Assembly: GCA_023391335.1 (NCBI GenBank)
Contig: JAEWBG010000071.1
Location: 1-62,550 of the forward strand
DNA: 62,550 nucleotides
DNA from: Pseudomonadota bacterium
GTDB taxonomy: Bacteria > Pseudomonadota > Gammaproteobacteria > Steroidobacterales > Steroidobacteraceae
Direction of reading: 5' to 3'
In this document: piece after piece, positions 1 through 8,270 of the stretch
Numbering within the stretch: the stretch's first letter is position 1
How the letters are laid out: every line of letters starts with the position of its first letter
Made by a program: the position numbers and the translations under genes
Notes under the pieces: model-generated
The model's database searches: none
The model's input: the letters and a program-made list of their open reading frames with translations, nothing else
What the model was told of the DNA's origin: nothing

Positions 1-1
1 C

Positions 2-103
2 CAAACGGATCTTGATCGCGTCGCCCGTGAACTCAATGGCCGTCCACGAGAGACCTTGCAGTTTGAAACTCCAGCAGAGAGACTGGTTCAAGCGTTGCAA
101 TGA
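2..103 (+). CDS. IS30-family transposase, C-terminal end only (cut by window edge)
   Basis: Only the last 33 codons lie in the window. They read DLDRVARELNGRPRETL, then TPAERL, then stop, which is the usual C-terminal pattern of IS30-type DDE transposases (LNxRPRxxL...TPxE). The catalytic residues would lie left of the window. The right inverted repeat should fall just after the stop, around 104-130, but I cannot confirm it without the left end. The element sits immediately downstream of fahA. Family recognition rests on one short motif. No other function is suggested by the sequence from 104 to 250. Confidence 0.65.
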   Translation, partial: QTDLDRVARELNGRPRETLQFETPAERLVQALQ

Positions 104-250
104 CCGGTTGAGGTCGCCACACAAAGAACACAAAAATGAATGGACAGTGTCTCGCGCAGCTACCCAACAATTGAACCGTCGTCGAGAAATCGGACTCCGC
201 AGCAAAGAGCTGCACAACGACTTGGCCCTCAGGCGACGCCCGCCAGCGAA

Positions 251-1282
251 CTATTGTCGTTCCTTTGATAAAGACTCTTTGAGGTCTTTGTGTTGCGTCC
301 GAATTCCTTCTTCGACAACGAGCTGATCGATCGCGCCGAAGATGCTCTTTCCTTGTTCATCGAACATCTCGATGCGAACGCGATCGCCGAACTTCAGAAA
401 CGAAGTTTTCGGCGCACCCTGTTCGATTTGCTCAAGGCAGCGGCGTTCGGCGATGCAAGCCGATCCGCGAGAGCGATCGTAATTCGATACCGTCCCTGAG
501 CCCACGATCGTTCCGGCGCGAGCATTGCGAGTTTTGGTGATGTGAGCGATCAGCGTCGCGAAATCGAACGTCATATCCACACCTGCATCCGGCGTTCCAA
601 ACACCTCATCATTGACGCGCACCGAAAGCGGTAAGTGCACGCGATGATCGCGCCAAGCATGACCCAGCTCATCTGGCGTGACGGCCACAGGAGAAAACGC
701 TGTCGACGGTTTCGATTGATAAAATCCGAAGCCCTTCGCGAGTTCCGCCGGAATCAAGTTTCGCAGCGACCAATCGTTCACGAGTGCCACGAGTTTGATG
801 TGCTCGCCAGCCTTCTCTGGCGGCGTTCCCATGGGAACGTCGTCGGTAATCACCGCGACCTCTCCTTCCAGATCGATTCCGAAGGCCTCGCTTGCGAACG
901 CCGCATCCTGTTGGGCACCGAGCAGATCGTCGGAACCGCCCTGATACACGAGCGGATCGGTCCAAAAACTCGCCGGCATCTCCGCGCCACGCGCCTTGCG
1001 CACGAGCTCAACGTGATTCACATACGCCGACCCATCCACCCAATGAAATGCCCGCGGCAGCGGCGCCAGCGCTCGGCTCGGATCGAATGCGCTCGATTGA
1101 ATGCCGCCCGTTTCGAGCGCTTCGGCAAGCTTCTGCAACTCAGGACCGCAGCGCGTCCAATCGTCTAACGCTGCTTGCAGCGTTCGCGCGACGCCGCCTG
1201 CCGACGTAAGTCGCTTCAAATCTCGACTAACGACGATGAGTTCGCCGTCGCGGGTGCCGTTATTGATGGAAGCGAGTTTCAT
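251..1282 (-). CDS. fahA: Fumarylacetoacetate hydrolase family protein
   Basis: The 343-residue protein is expected to cleave fumarylacetoacetate to fumarate and acetoacetate, the last step of tyrosine degradation, in the cytosol. The FAH-fold metal ligands appear as the E-x-E of DLEGEVAVITDD and the Asp of VNDWSLRN. The segment GTIVGSGTVSN matches the conserved core of the family. It is the third gene of a minus-strand set after hpd and hmgA, so the pathway assignment is supported by context. The length suits the bacterial FahA type. The usual companion maleylacetoacetate isomerase is not in the window; an IS30 remnant lies directly downstream instead. Related FAH-fold enzymes act on other acylpyruvates, but the neighbours make FahA the best call. 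Confidence 0.88.
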   Translation of the reverse strand: MKLASINNGTRDGELIVVSRDLKRLTSAGGVARTLQAALDDWTRCGPELQKLAEALETGGIQSSAFDPSRALAPLPRAFHWVDGSAYVNHVELVRKARGAEMPASFWTDPLVYQGGSDDLLGAQQDAAFASEAFGIDLEGEVAVITDDVPMGTPPEKAGEHIKLVALVNDWSLRNLIPAELAKGFGFYQSKPSTAFSPVAVTPDELGHAWRDHRVHLPLSVRVNDEVFGTPDAGVDMTFDFATLIAHITKTRNARAGTIVGSGTVSNYDRSRGSACIAERRCLEQIEQGAPKTSFLKFGDRVRIEMFDEQGKSIFGAIDQLVVEEGIRTQHKDLKESLSKERQ

Positions 1283-1400
1283 GGACGCTGCGCGGTGAGA
1301 ACGTGAGTGAGTGAGTCAGTGACGTGTCGTAGCTCAGCAAGATACTTAGCCCCCGCAAAAATGCCCGCCTGGTCGTCATTCCACACGTACATACGGCCCT

Positions 1401-1468
1401 CACCTCTTCTCACTTCTCACTCCTCACTCCTCACTTCTCACTCCTCACTCCTCACTCCTCACTTCCCT
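1401..1468. repeat. Tandem (TCCTCACT)-type simple repeat
   Basis: A run of the words 'cttctcact' and 'cctcact' repeats about eight times in the gap between hmgA and fahA. A looser complementary word (gtgagtgagtgag) lies at 1302-1316, so the gap can fold back on itself. This is one instance of the paired low-complexity repeats found in many gaps of this window. Confidence 0.7.
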
Positions 1469-2583
1469 TTCCAGCTATCCACATACCCCGCCCACTCCAC
1501 GGCTGCTGCGGACTCGCCGATCTCCAACGCGTCGCGAGAATCGATCATCACAGCATATTCATTAGTTGCCGGCTTCGATTGCACCAACATGTTCTGCAGG
1601 GCTTTCGGATGCGGACCGTGAGTGAAGCCGCAAGGATGGAGCGTCATCATGCCCGGACCGATATTGTCGCGAGAGAAGAAGTCGCCTGCGTGATAGAAGA
1701 TGACTTCGTCGTAGTCATCGTTGTTGTGGAAGAACGGCACTTTCAGCGCTCCCGGATCCGTTTCGAACGGACGCGGCACGAATGTGCAAACGACGAAACG
1801 ATCTCCGACAAAGGTGGTGTGCGCCGACGGCGGCAGATGGTATCGGTGGCTCAACACCGGGCGGATGTCCTTCACGTTGATCCGCACGACGCACAAATCG
1901 CCGTGCCAACCGGTCGCATCCAAGGGATTGAATGGGTATGTCACCACCGACACTGCATTGAGGCGCTTGACTCGAACCTGCCAAGGCTCATCACTCTGCT
2001 GGGCCACAAACTTCGCGTCCATTTGCGGAACGTCGAGCATCGCGGGGTCGAAGATCGCGTGTCCGCCCAGCATTCCCTTGTCGGGCAGCGAGTACGACGC
2101 ATTCACGGCCTCAATCATCAACAATGTGATCGGCGAATCGTTCTCCAATCGCCACATCGTCCCGCGAGGAATGAGCACGTAGTCGCCGGCCGTCAAGCTC
2201 AGATGACCGTAGTCGCAAAGCAACTCCGCGCTTCCCGCATGCACGAACAGCAGATCGTCACCGTCCGCGTTGCGTGCCAAATGATCCATCGAGGTTGCAA
2301 GCGTGCAGTAGCGGACATGCACGTGCGCATTACGAAGAACGGTCGGCGCGTTCCAGGGCGAGCGCTGATTCTGTGCAAGCTTGTTGAGATCGAATGCGTG
2401 CGGACGCAGCGGCCCTTCGAAGTGGGTCCACGCCGTGGGCGGATGTCGGTGATAAAAGAATGCCGCAGGCCCGAAGAAGCCTTCCTTGCTCATCTCGCGC
2501 TCGTAGGTGCCGGGCGGCAAGTCCGCGTGCGCCTGTCTGGAGGCGGTGCCTTCGACTCTTGGCAAACTAATCGGTCTTTTCAT
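1459..2583 (-). CDS. hmgA: Homogentisate 1,2-dioxygenase
   Basis: This 374-residue cupin-type enzyme opens the homogentisate ring with O2 to give maleylacetoacetate, using non-haem iron. The N-terminus has the family motif GTYEREMSKEGFFG-like (residues about 26-40), followed by PTAWTHFEGPLRPH. The C-terminal iron-binding region is HPCGFTHGPHP near residue 318. It belongs to the shorter bacterial class, below the 430-440 residues of the human/Pseudomonas type. It lies between hpd (129 bp upstream) and fahA, in pathway order. The gap to hpd holds a complementary pair of 'cacagag' words. The assignment is secure by motif and context. Confidence 0.9.
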   Translation of the reverse strand: MKRPISLPRVEGTASRQAHADLPPGTYEREMSKEGFFGPAAFFYHRHPPTAWTHFEGPLRPHAFDLNKLAQNQRSPWNAPTVLRNAHVHVRYCTLATSMDHLARNADGDDLLFVHAGSAELLCDYGHLSLTAGDYVLIPRGTMWRLENDSPITLLMIEAVNASYSLPDKGMLGGHAIFDPAMLDVPQMDAKFVAQQSDEPWQVRVKRLNAVSVVTYPFNPLDATGWHGDLCVVRINVKDIRPVLSHRYHLPPSAHTTFVGDRFVVCTFVPRPFETDPGALKVPFFHNNDDYDEVIFYHAGDFFSRDNIGPGMMTLHPCGFTHGPHPKALQNMLVQSKPATNEYAVMIDSRDALEIGESAAAVEWAGYVDSWKGK

Positions 2584-2591
2584 AAGAAGGT

Positions 2592-2703
2592 CCGGAGAAT
2601 TTCCACAGAGAGCACAGAGGGCACGGAGACTTCGGAATGTTGAATGATCTTCGATCCTGAAGATCGCTCGCTCCGTGTTCTCCGTGTCCTCCGTGGAGAC
2701 ATT
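2592..2703. repeat. Inverted low-complexity pair (cacagag... / ...ctccgtg)
   Basis: Between hpd and hmgA, 'ccacagagagcacagagggc' at about 2604-2623 is matched by a near-complement (ctccgtgttctccgtgtcct) at about 2671-2690, so transcripts could form a long imperfect hairpin inside the operon. No coding function is seen. It is one of the paired-phrase elements discussed in the findings. Confidence 0.6.
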
Positions 2704-2712
2704 CTTCGCTCC

Positions 2713-3795
2713 TCAGATCACGCCCCGACGCATCTGATCCAACTCAATCGACTCGAACAACGCCTTGAAGTTGCCTTCGCCAAACCCTTGGTTGCCTTTG
2801 CGTTGGATGATTTCGAAGAAGATCGGGCCGATGACGTTCTGCGTGAAGATCTGCAGCAACAACCCTTCGCCGTGCTCGGGATTGCCATCGATCAGAATGC
2901 GCCGCTTGCGCATCTCTTCAAGCTTCTCCGTATGTCCGGGTACTCGACGGTCAACGGCTTCGTAATACGTATCCGGTGTGTCTTGAAACTGCACACCATG
3001 CGAGCGCAATTGATCGACGGTGGCGAAAATATCGTCCGTGCCGAGTGCAATGTGCTGGATTCCTTCGCCGTGGTACTCGCGCAGGTACTCTTCGATTTGC
3101 GACTTATCATCCTGCGATTCGTTAATCGGAATTCGAATCTTGCCGCAGGGGCTCGTCATCGCACGGCTGAACAATCCGGTCTTCTTGCCTTCGATGTCGA
3201 AATAGCGGATCTCGCGGAAGTTGAACAACTTTTCATAGAAGCCCGCCCACTTGTTCATGTTGCCGCGTGCGACGTTGTGCGTGAGGTGATCTATATATGT
3301 CAGACCTGCCGAACGCGATGGCGCAGCGCTCGTCACCGGGACGAAATCGACATCGTAGATTGTGCGGTCGCCGTATCGATCCACCAGGTAGATAAGACTC
3401 CCGCCGATTCCTTCGATCGCAGGAATGTGCAGCTCCATCGGACCGACGGGTGTCTCCACCGGTTTCGCTCCAAGTTCGATGCAGCGCCTGTAGGCAAAAG
3501 CAGCGTCGCGCACGCGGAACGCCATCGCGCATGCCGAAGGACCATGTTGCTGAGCAAAGCGTTGGCCGAAACTGCCGGCTTCCGCATTGATGATGAAATT
3601 AATGTCACCTTGTCGATGGAGCGTCACGTTCTTACTTCGGTGCCGCGCGACGATCGGAAACCCGAGCCGCTCGAACAGCGTTCGTAGCAAGGCCGGATCG
3701 GGCGCGGTGTATTCGACGAATTCGAATCCGTCGGTGCCCATCGGATTGTCGACATTCGAGTGCTGCGCGGGAGCGGGGTTGGCTTGAGTACTCAT
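2713..3795 (-). CDS. hpd: 4-hydroxyphenylpyruvate dioxygenase
   Basis: The 360-residue enzyme converts 4-hydroxyphenylpyruvate to homogentisate and is the entry point of the pathway encoded downstream. Two vicinal-oxygen-chelate domains are visible. The iron ligands are the His of YIDHLTHNV (about 190), the His of GIQHIAL (about 270) and the Glu of FFEIIQRKG (about 350). The C-terminal GFGEGNFKALFE tail is diagnostic. I chose the ATG at 3795 because GAGGGA lies just upstream on the minus strand and the longer reading has an untypical N-terminus. It is the first gene of hpd-hmgA-fahA and diverges from a MarR regulator. Confidence 0.93.
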   Translation of the reverse strand: MSTQANPAPAQHSNVDNPMGTDGFEFVEYTAPDPALLRTLFERLGFPIVARHRSKNVTLHRQGDINFIINAEAGSFGQRFAQQHGPSACAMAFRVRDAAFAYRRCIELGAKPVETPVGPMELHIPAIEGIGGSLIYLVDRYGDRTIYDVDFVPVTSAAPSRSAGLTYIDHLTHNVARGNMNKWAGFYEKLFNFREIRYFDIEGKKTGLFSRAMTSPCGKIRIPINESQDDKSQIEEYLREYHGEGIQHIALGTDDIFATVDQLRSHGVQFQDTPDTYYEAVDRRVPGHTEKLEEMRKRRILIDGNPEHGEGLLLQIFTQNVIGPIFFEIIQRKGNQGFGEGNFKALFESIELDQMRRGVI

Positions 3796-3854
3796 AATTC
3801 CCTCGCGTTGGTCAGGAGCTTTTGCATACACGCGGGCACCTGGACCGGATCTGG

Positions 3855-3876
3855 GGTTGCAATGGATGGTTACAAT
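3855..3876. promoter_or_regulatory. Possible regulator site between hpd and marR
   Basis: In the 123-bp divergent gap the nonamers GGTTGCAAT (3855) and GGTTACAAT (3868) form a direct repeat with a 13-bp period, in an AT-richer stretch. That is a plausible binding site for the adjacent MarR protein. No promoter elements could be assigned with certainty, so this is a weak call. Confidence 0.3.
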
Positions 3877-3918
3877 TGAAACTATCCGCATCCCCAGCGT
3901 CAATAAAGATCCCACGCA

Positions 3919-4407
3919 ATGCGTTCAAGCCTTGCCGCCAGAGATCGTTCTGCCGACAAACTGCACCTGGACCGGTTTGTTCCTTACCGGCTCTCGGTAC
4001 TAGCCAACATCGTCAGCATGAGCATCGCACAGGCGTATGAGCGCGAGTTTGGGCTCACGATCCCCGAGTGGCGCGTGATGGCCGTACTTGCGCGTTACCC
4101 GAATGTGTCCGCTGTAGAAGTTGCTCAGCGAACCGCCATGGACAAAGTTGCCGTGAGCCGCGCGGTGCAAAGTCTGGTGACATCGCGCCGAGTCGCGCGA
4201 AGTTTCGACAAAGGCGACCGTCGCAAGAGCGTGTTGCGCTTGAGCGCTTTGGGGAGATCTGTATACAGCCGCGTCGCGCCGCTGGCGCTCGAATACGAAA
4301 AGCGACTGCTGAATGCGTTGAGTTCGAGCGACCGGCGCGCGTTGGACCGGCTGATCGCACGGCTCATGGATCGAGCCCGCATGATCGACACCCACATGGG
4401 AGATTGA
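3919..4407 (+). CDS. MarR-family transcriptional regulator
   Basis: The 162-residue protein has a winged-helix core: LTIPEWRVMAVLARYP, SAVEVAQRTAMDKVAVSRAV as recognition helix region, and the wing with DRRKSVLRLSALG. MarR proteins bind palindromes as dimers and are released by phenolic or other small ligands. It diverges from hpd, so control of homogentisate catabolism, perhaps with an aromatic ligand, is a reasonable inference. It also precedes the E1alpha gene on the same strand, but that gene appears to have its own promoter and start 155 bp downstream. Confidence 0.85.
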   Translation: MRSSLAARDRSADKLHLDRFVPYRLSVLANIVSMSIAQAYEREFGLTIPEWRVMAVLARYPNVSAVEVAQRTAMDKVAVSRAVQSLVTSRRVARSFDKGDRRKSVLRLSALGRSVYSRVAPLALEYEKRLLNALSSSDRRALDRLIARLMDRARMIDTHMGD

Positions 4408-4488
4408 AGATGAGCAACCCCTCGCGACGTCGCTCCGATCACACTCCAGAGACTGCGAACCCTCACGCGCCTGCGGACCAGAATCGGG

Positions 4489-4517
4489 CCGACGCGCCAG
4501 GCGGGCTCCGCTATAAT
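4489..4517 (+). promoter_or_regulatory. Sigma-70 promoter upstream of the E1alpha gene
   Basis: A perfect -10 hexamer TATAAT lies at 4512-4517. About 17 bp upstream is only a weak -35 (CCGACG, 4489). Transcription would begin near 4524, which places the GTG at 4563, with AGGAG at 4550-4554, as the natural start of the next gene. Confidence 0.5.
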
Positions 4518-4562
4518 CCGCGGCCGATTGCAACGAGCGGCAAAGCGCCAGGAGACCGAAGG

Positions 4563-5648
4563 GTGAGAACAGTGGCCGAATTCCAGGTTCAGTACGTCCA
4601 ATGTATCGACCCTGAAGGCCGTCCCACCTCCGAATTGCCCGCCTTCGCCGCTGACAATGCCGAGTTGCTGAAGATGTACGCGGCCATGCTGCGCGCTCGC
4701 GTGTTTGACGCCAAGGCGATCAACTTGCAGCGAACCGGCAAGCTCGGCACTTACGCGCCTTGCTTGGGGCAAGAGGCATCTCACGTGGGCGTAGGCGCCG
4801 CGATGCGCCCCGAAGACAGCTTAGCCATCGTCTATCGCGAAATCGGCGCGATGTTCTGGCGCGGCGTTCGCATGGCCGAAGTGCTGCTCTACTGGGGTGG
4901 CGATGAACGAGGCAACAACTACGCCGTGCCACGCCAGGATTTTCCATGGTGCGTACCCATCGCCACCCAAACGTTGCACGCAGCCGGCGCTGCTATGGCA
5001 TTCAAGATCCGCAAAGAGCCGCGTTGCGCAGTGGCGTACATCGGCGACGGCGGCACTTCAGAAGGCAGCTTCTATGAAGCCATCAACTTGGCCGGCGCCA
5101 AGCAGCTGCCCGTCGTGTTCATGGTCGTGAACAACAAGTGGGCGATCTCCGTGCCGATCGAAGAACAGACGGCGGCCCGAACACTCGCTCAAAAGGCGAT
5201 CGCCGCGGGCATTCCCGGGATTCAAGTCGACGGCAACGATGTGATCGCCGTGCGATCGGTGGTCGAGCAGGCGCTGGATCGCGCGCGTCGCGGTGGCGGT
5301 CCGACGGTTGTGGAGACACTCACGTATCGATTGAGCGACCACACGACTGCCGACGATGCGACTCGATATCGCCAAGCATCCGAGGTTGCAGATGCCTGGA
5401 AGCTTGAACCGATGATCCGTATGAAACGCCTGCTGGAAAGCCGCGGCATTTTGGACGATGCCAAGGATCAGCAGATGCGTGCGGAGTTCTCGGCTGAAGT
5501 CGAAGCCGCCGTGCAGGAATACTTCAACACGGCCAAACAACCCACCGAAGCGATGTTCGATTACCTATTTGCAAATCCACCGCGTGGCTTGCAATCGCAA
5601 AAAGAACTCGCACGCCGGTATGCCGGCACCGGTCGTCCGTCGCATTGA
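4563..5648 (+). CDS. 2-oxo acid dehydrogenase E1 component, alpha subunit
   Basis: This subunit decarboxylates a 2-oxo acid (pyruvate or branched-chain) with thiamine diphosphate. The TPP motif runs from GDGGTSEGSFYEAINLA to VNNKWAIS (about residues 160-200). The family phosphorylation-loop region RLSDHTTADDATRYR follows near residue 260. I chose the GTG at 4563: AGGAG sits 8 bp upstream, a TATAAT lies before it, and the resulting 361 residues fit the family. An ATG at 4410 would add about 50 low-complexity residues and lies upstream of the promoter. E1beta and E2 follow on the same strand. The substrate cannot be settled from sequence; similarity to branched-chain enzymes is my impression. 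Confidence 0.88.
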   Translation: MRTVAEFQVQYVQCIDPEGRPTSELPAFAADNAELLKMYAAMLRARVFDAKAINLQRTGKLGTYAPCLGQEASHVGVGAAMRPEDSLAIVYREIGAMFWRGVRMAEVLLYWGGDERGNNYAVPRQDFPWCVPIATQTLHAAGAAMAFKIRKEPRCAVAYIGDGGTSEGSFYEAINLAGAKQLPVVFMVVNNKWAISVPIEEQTAARTLAQKAIAAGIPGIQVDGNDVIAVRSVVEQALDRARRGGGPTVVETLTYRLSDHTTADDATRYRQASEVADAWKLEPMIRMKRLLESRGILDDAKDQQMRAEFSAEVEAAVQEYFNTAKQPTEAMFDYLFANPPRGLQSQKELARRYAGTGRPSH

Positions 5649-5820
5649 GAGAAGCAGACTGGAGACTGGGGGCTGGAGGCTGGTGCAACAGATCGAGAGC
5701 CCATTTGAACCGAACCCTTTTGAGACCCGATCGATTACGACCATGAACTTGCTTCGCACGCGCTGCTCTGCCTGCTGGCCCCCAGCCCCCAGCCCCCAGC
5801 CCCCAGCCTGCCTTCGCGCT
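5649..5820. repeat. Inverted low-complexity pair (ggctgg... / ...ccagcc)
   Basis: The E1alpha-E1beta gap carries 'agactgggggctggaggctgg' type sequence at about 5657-5680 and four tandem copies of 'cccccag' at about 5778-5811. The two arms are complementary. No coding potential is evident. Such a strong GC hairpin within an operon could attenuate or stabilise the mRNA. Confidence 0.6.
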
Positions 5821-5825
5821 TAACC

Positions 5826-6812
5826 ATGCCCAAGGTCACTATGATCGAGGCGATTGCGATGGCGCAGGCGTGGGAACTTGCCCATGACCCAAGCGTCGTC
5901 GTGCTCGGCGAAGACGTCGGCCGCAGCGGTGGCGTGTTCCGCGCGACAGTCGGATTGTTCGAGAAGTTCGGTCCCGAACGCATTCACGACACGCCCCTCG
6001 CCGAGAACATGATTGCGGGCATGTGCGTCGGCATGGCGGCGCAAGGCATGCGTCCAGTCGCCGAAATTCAATTCATGGGATTCGTATACCCAGCGATCGA
6101 TCAGATCGTGAATCACATGAGCCGCATGCGTCATCGCACCCGAGGGCGTTTGAGCTGCCCCGTCGTGATTCGCATGCCGCACGGTGGCGGCATTCACGCA
6201 CCCGAGCATCACTCCGAATCGGTCGAGTCGATGCTCGCGCACATCCCAGGCATTCGCGTCGTGTGCCCCTCGTCTCCAGCGCGTGCTTATGGATTGCTGC
6301 TTGCGGCGATTCGCGATCCCGATCCGGTCATTTTTCTGGAACCCGTCCGCATCTATCGCTTGGTCAAGCAAGACGTACCCGACGATGGCGCCGCACTGTC
6401 GCTGGATGTCTGCTACACGTTGCGCGAAGGCGAAGACGTCACGATCGTGACTTGGGGCGCAATGAGCGCCGATGTCATGAAGGCAGCCGAACAACTCGCA
6501 GCGCAAGGCATCGATGCCGAAGTGATCGACCTCACCTCGATTAGCCCGATCGATTCCGAAACGATCTTGGATTCAGTCGCAAAAACCGGGCGCTTGGTGA
6601 TCGTGCACGAAGCCGCTCGCAACTGCGGGGTCGGCGCGGAAGTCGCAGCCATCGTTTCCGAGCACGCGTTCTATGACTTGGTGGCGCCGATCCAACGCGT
6701 CACCGGCTTCGACACGGTCATGCCGCTCTATCGTCTCGAGAACGACTACATCCCCAGCATTCCACGCATCATCGATGCCGTGAAAGCAACGATGACCGCG
6801 GATAGTGACTAG
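5826..6812 (+). CDS. 2-oxo acid dehydrogenase E1 component, beta subunit
   Basis: The 328-residue protein is the transketolase-type partner of E1alpha. It shows VVVLGEDVGRSGGVFRAT near residue 25, DTPLAENMIAG, EIQFMGFVYPAIDQIVNH and PHGGGIHAPEHHSES, all typical of PdhB/BkdB. The C-terminal half has the VTWGAMSADVMKAAEQL and VIVHEAARNCGVGAEVAA segments. It follows E1alpha after a 177-bp repeat-filled gap and precedes E2. No clear Shine-Dalgarno is visible before the ATG. Together with E1alpha it forms the alpha2beta2 decarboxylase that loads the lipoyl arm of E2. Confidence 0.9.
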   Translation: MPKVTMIEAIAMAQAWELAHDPSVVVLGEDVGRSGGVFRATVGLFEKFGPERIHDTPLAENMIAGMCVGMAAQGMRPVAEIQFMGFVYPAIDQIVNHMSRMRHRTRGRLSCPVVIRMPHGGGIHAPEHHSESVESMLAHIPGIRVVCPSSPARAYGLLLAAIRDPDPVIFLEPVRIYRLVKQDVPDDGAALSLDVCYTLREGEDVTIVTWGAMSADVMKAAEQLAAQGIDAEVIDLTSISPIDSETILDSVAKTGRLVIVHEAARNCGVGAEVAAIVSEHAFYDLVAPIQRVTGFDTVMPLYRLENDYIPSIPRIIDAVKATMTADSD

Positions 6813-6913
6813 CGGATAGAGGATAGAAAGATGAAGACACTTTTCACTCCATCCCGCACAGGGGTTTTGCGTTCCGTTCCTGCTATCCGCTATCCGCAAG
6901 TCACCAGTCACTT
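6806..6913. repeat. Inverted low-complexity pair (gactagcggatag / ctatccgctatccg)
   Basis: The gap between E1beta and E2 holds 'agtgactagcggatag' at about 6804-6819 and 'tgctatccgctatccgcaag' at about 6882-6901, followed by 'tcaccagtcac'. The arms are complementary. Copies or half copies recur at 8227-8254 and 18908-18937. Confidence 0.6.
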
Positions 6914-6919
6914 CTTCTC

Positions 6920-8107
6920 ATGACCACTTTCAACCTCCCTGATCTAGGCGAAGGCCTGCCGGAAGCTGAAATCGTCGCGTGGCATGTCCACGAGGGCGAT
7001 TCGGTCACCGTGGATCAACCGCTGCTCTCGGTCGAAACAGCCAAGGCAGTTGTCGATGTGCCGAGCCCGTATACGGGCCGCGTTGTGAAGTTTCACGCCA
7101 AGCCGGGCGACACAGTCGAAACCGGCAAACCGCTCGTTGAGTTCGAAGTACAAGGCGGCACCAAAACACCGGCCGCTACCGCGAGCACAGGAACTGCGGC
7201 CCCCGCGTCTGGGCAAGGCATGGTCGTCGGCCACATGGCCAGCAGCGACGAAGAATTCGTAGACCGCGCGATTGCAGGCGGTGCGCGCCGACGTTCCGGC
7301 GAGCGCGTGCGCGCTGCACCAGCTGTCCGCATGTTGGCGAAACGGTTGAATGTCGAACTCTCGAGCTGCCGCGCGACAGGACGACGCGGCCTCGTTACCG
7401 TCGATGATGTACTCGCACGAGCAAACATCGGAACGCGGGCACGCGGGCCCGGTATCGTCGTACCCGGCATCACCGATGCCGACAAATTGCGCGGCACTCG
7501 CAAGGCGATGTCGCACAGCATGTCGCTGTCTCGCGATGAAATCGCGATGTGCACGGTCTTCGACGATGCGGATATCGAAGGCTGGAAGAAACGCGGCGAT
7601 ATCACCGCGCGTTTGATTCGAGCCATCGTCGCCGGCATTAAAGCCGAGCCGGGACTCAATGCATGGTTCGATCCGAGCGGGCCAGCACGCAAAATTCACG
7701 AACACGTAGACCTCGCGATTGCCGTTGATACCGGCGAAGGATTGATCGTGCCGGTGCTCCGCAACGTCGGCGCACTCACGACTGAGCAACTCCGTGCATC
7801 GCTCAACGACCTCAAGGAGCGCACGCGCAACCGCACCGTGACGCCGGAGGAAATGCGCGAATACACCTTTACGCTCTCTAACTTCGGCACGCTCGCGGGG
7901 CGGTATGCAACGCCGCTCGTCGTTCCACCTACCGTTGCGATCTTGGGAGCAGGCAAGACGCAACGCGACGTCGTCGCCGGACCCACTGCGCCAGAAATCC
8001 ACACGCGCATTCCGCTATCGCTGACTTTCGACCATCGCTGTATTACGGGGGGCGAGGCCTGTCGCTTCTTGGGCGCCGCGATCGAGGATCTCTCGCGTCC
8101 GGAGTAG
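6920..8107 (+). CDS. Dihydrolipoamide acyltransferase (E2) of a 2-oxo acid dehydrogenase complex
   Basis: The 395-residue core subunit has one N-terminal lipoyl domain (residues 1-76, with the lipoylated Lys in SVETAKAVVDV), an Ala/Pro/Thr linker, an E3-binding domain (APAVRMLAKRLNVEL...GLVTVDDVL, about 132-172) and the catalytic acyltransferase domain ending in FDHRCITGGEACRFL. The His of DHR is the catalytic base; Thr takes the place of the common Asp of HRxxDG, as in several bacterial E2s. It is the third gene after E1alpha and E1beta. No E3 gene is nearby, so dihydrolipoamide dehydrogenase must be shared or elsewhere. Confidence 0.9.
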   Translation: MTTFNLPDLGEGLPEAEIVAWHVHEGDSVTVDQPLLSVETAKAVVDVPSPYTGRVVKFHAKPGDTVETGKPLVEFEVQGGTKTPAATASTGTAAPASGQGMVVGHMASSDEEFVDRAIAGGARRRSGERVRAAPAVRMLAKRLNVELSSCRATGRRGLVTVDDVLARANIGTRARGPGIVVPGITDADKLRGTRKAMSHSMSLSRDEIAMCTVFDDADIEGWKKRGDITARLIRAIVAGIKAEPGLNAWFDPSGPARKIHEHVDLAIAVDTGEGLIVPVLRNVGALTTEQLRASLNDLKERTRNRTVTPEEMREYTFTLSNFGTLAGRYATPLVVPPTVAILGAGKTQRDVVAGPTAPEIHTRIPLSLTFDHRCITGGEACRFLGAAIEDLSRPE

Positions 8108-8223
8108 ATCTATTCGGGGCAGGCTGCGGGCCGGGAGTTCTGAACGGGCAGATTGTGTTTCTTGGCGCGGGTTGTGGATTTGTTTGTTGGGGCTTTTAGG
8201 TTCGCGTTTTCGTTCCCCTCTTT

Positions 8224-8256
8224 CCATCCGCTATCCGCTAGTCACTAGTCACTAGG
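8224..8256. repeat. Half copy of the gctatccgctatccg repeat
   Basis: The sequence 'ccatccgctatccgctagtc' followed by 'actagtcactag' lies just before the glutamate dehydrogenase gene. It matches the right arm of the element at 6882-6913. No left arm is visible in the 8108-8220 stretch. Confidence 0.5.
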
Positions 8257-8270
8257 TGGTAGTCAGGACC

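Noticed and set aside
2644..3687. 347-residue plus-strand frame opposite hpd
   Set aside because: It mirrors hpd, whose motifs are unmistakable, and has no protein-like features.
4410..4562. Longer N-terminus for E1alpha from the ATG at 4410
   Set aside because: It is low complexity, lies upstream of a TATAAT, and the GTG at 4563 has a good ribosome site and gives the usual length.
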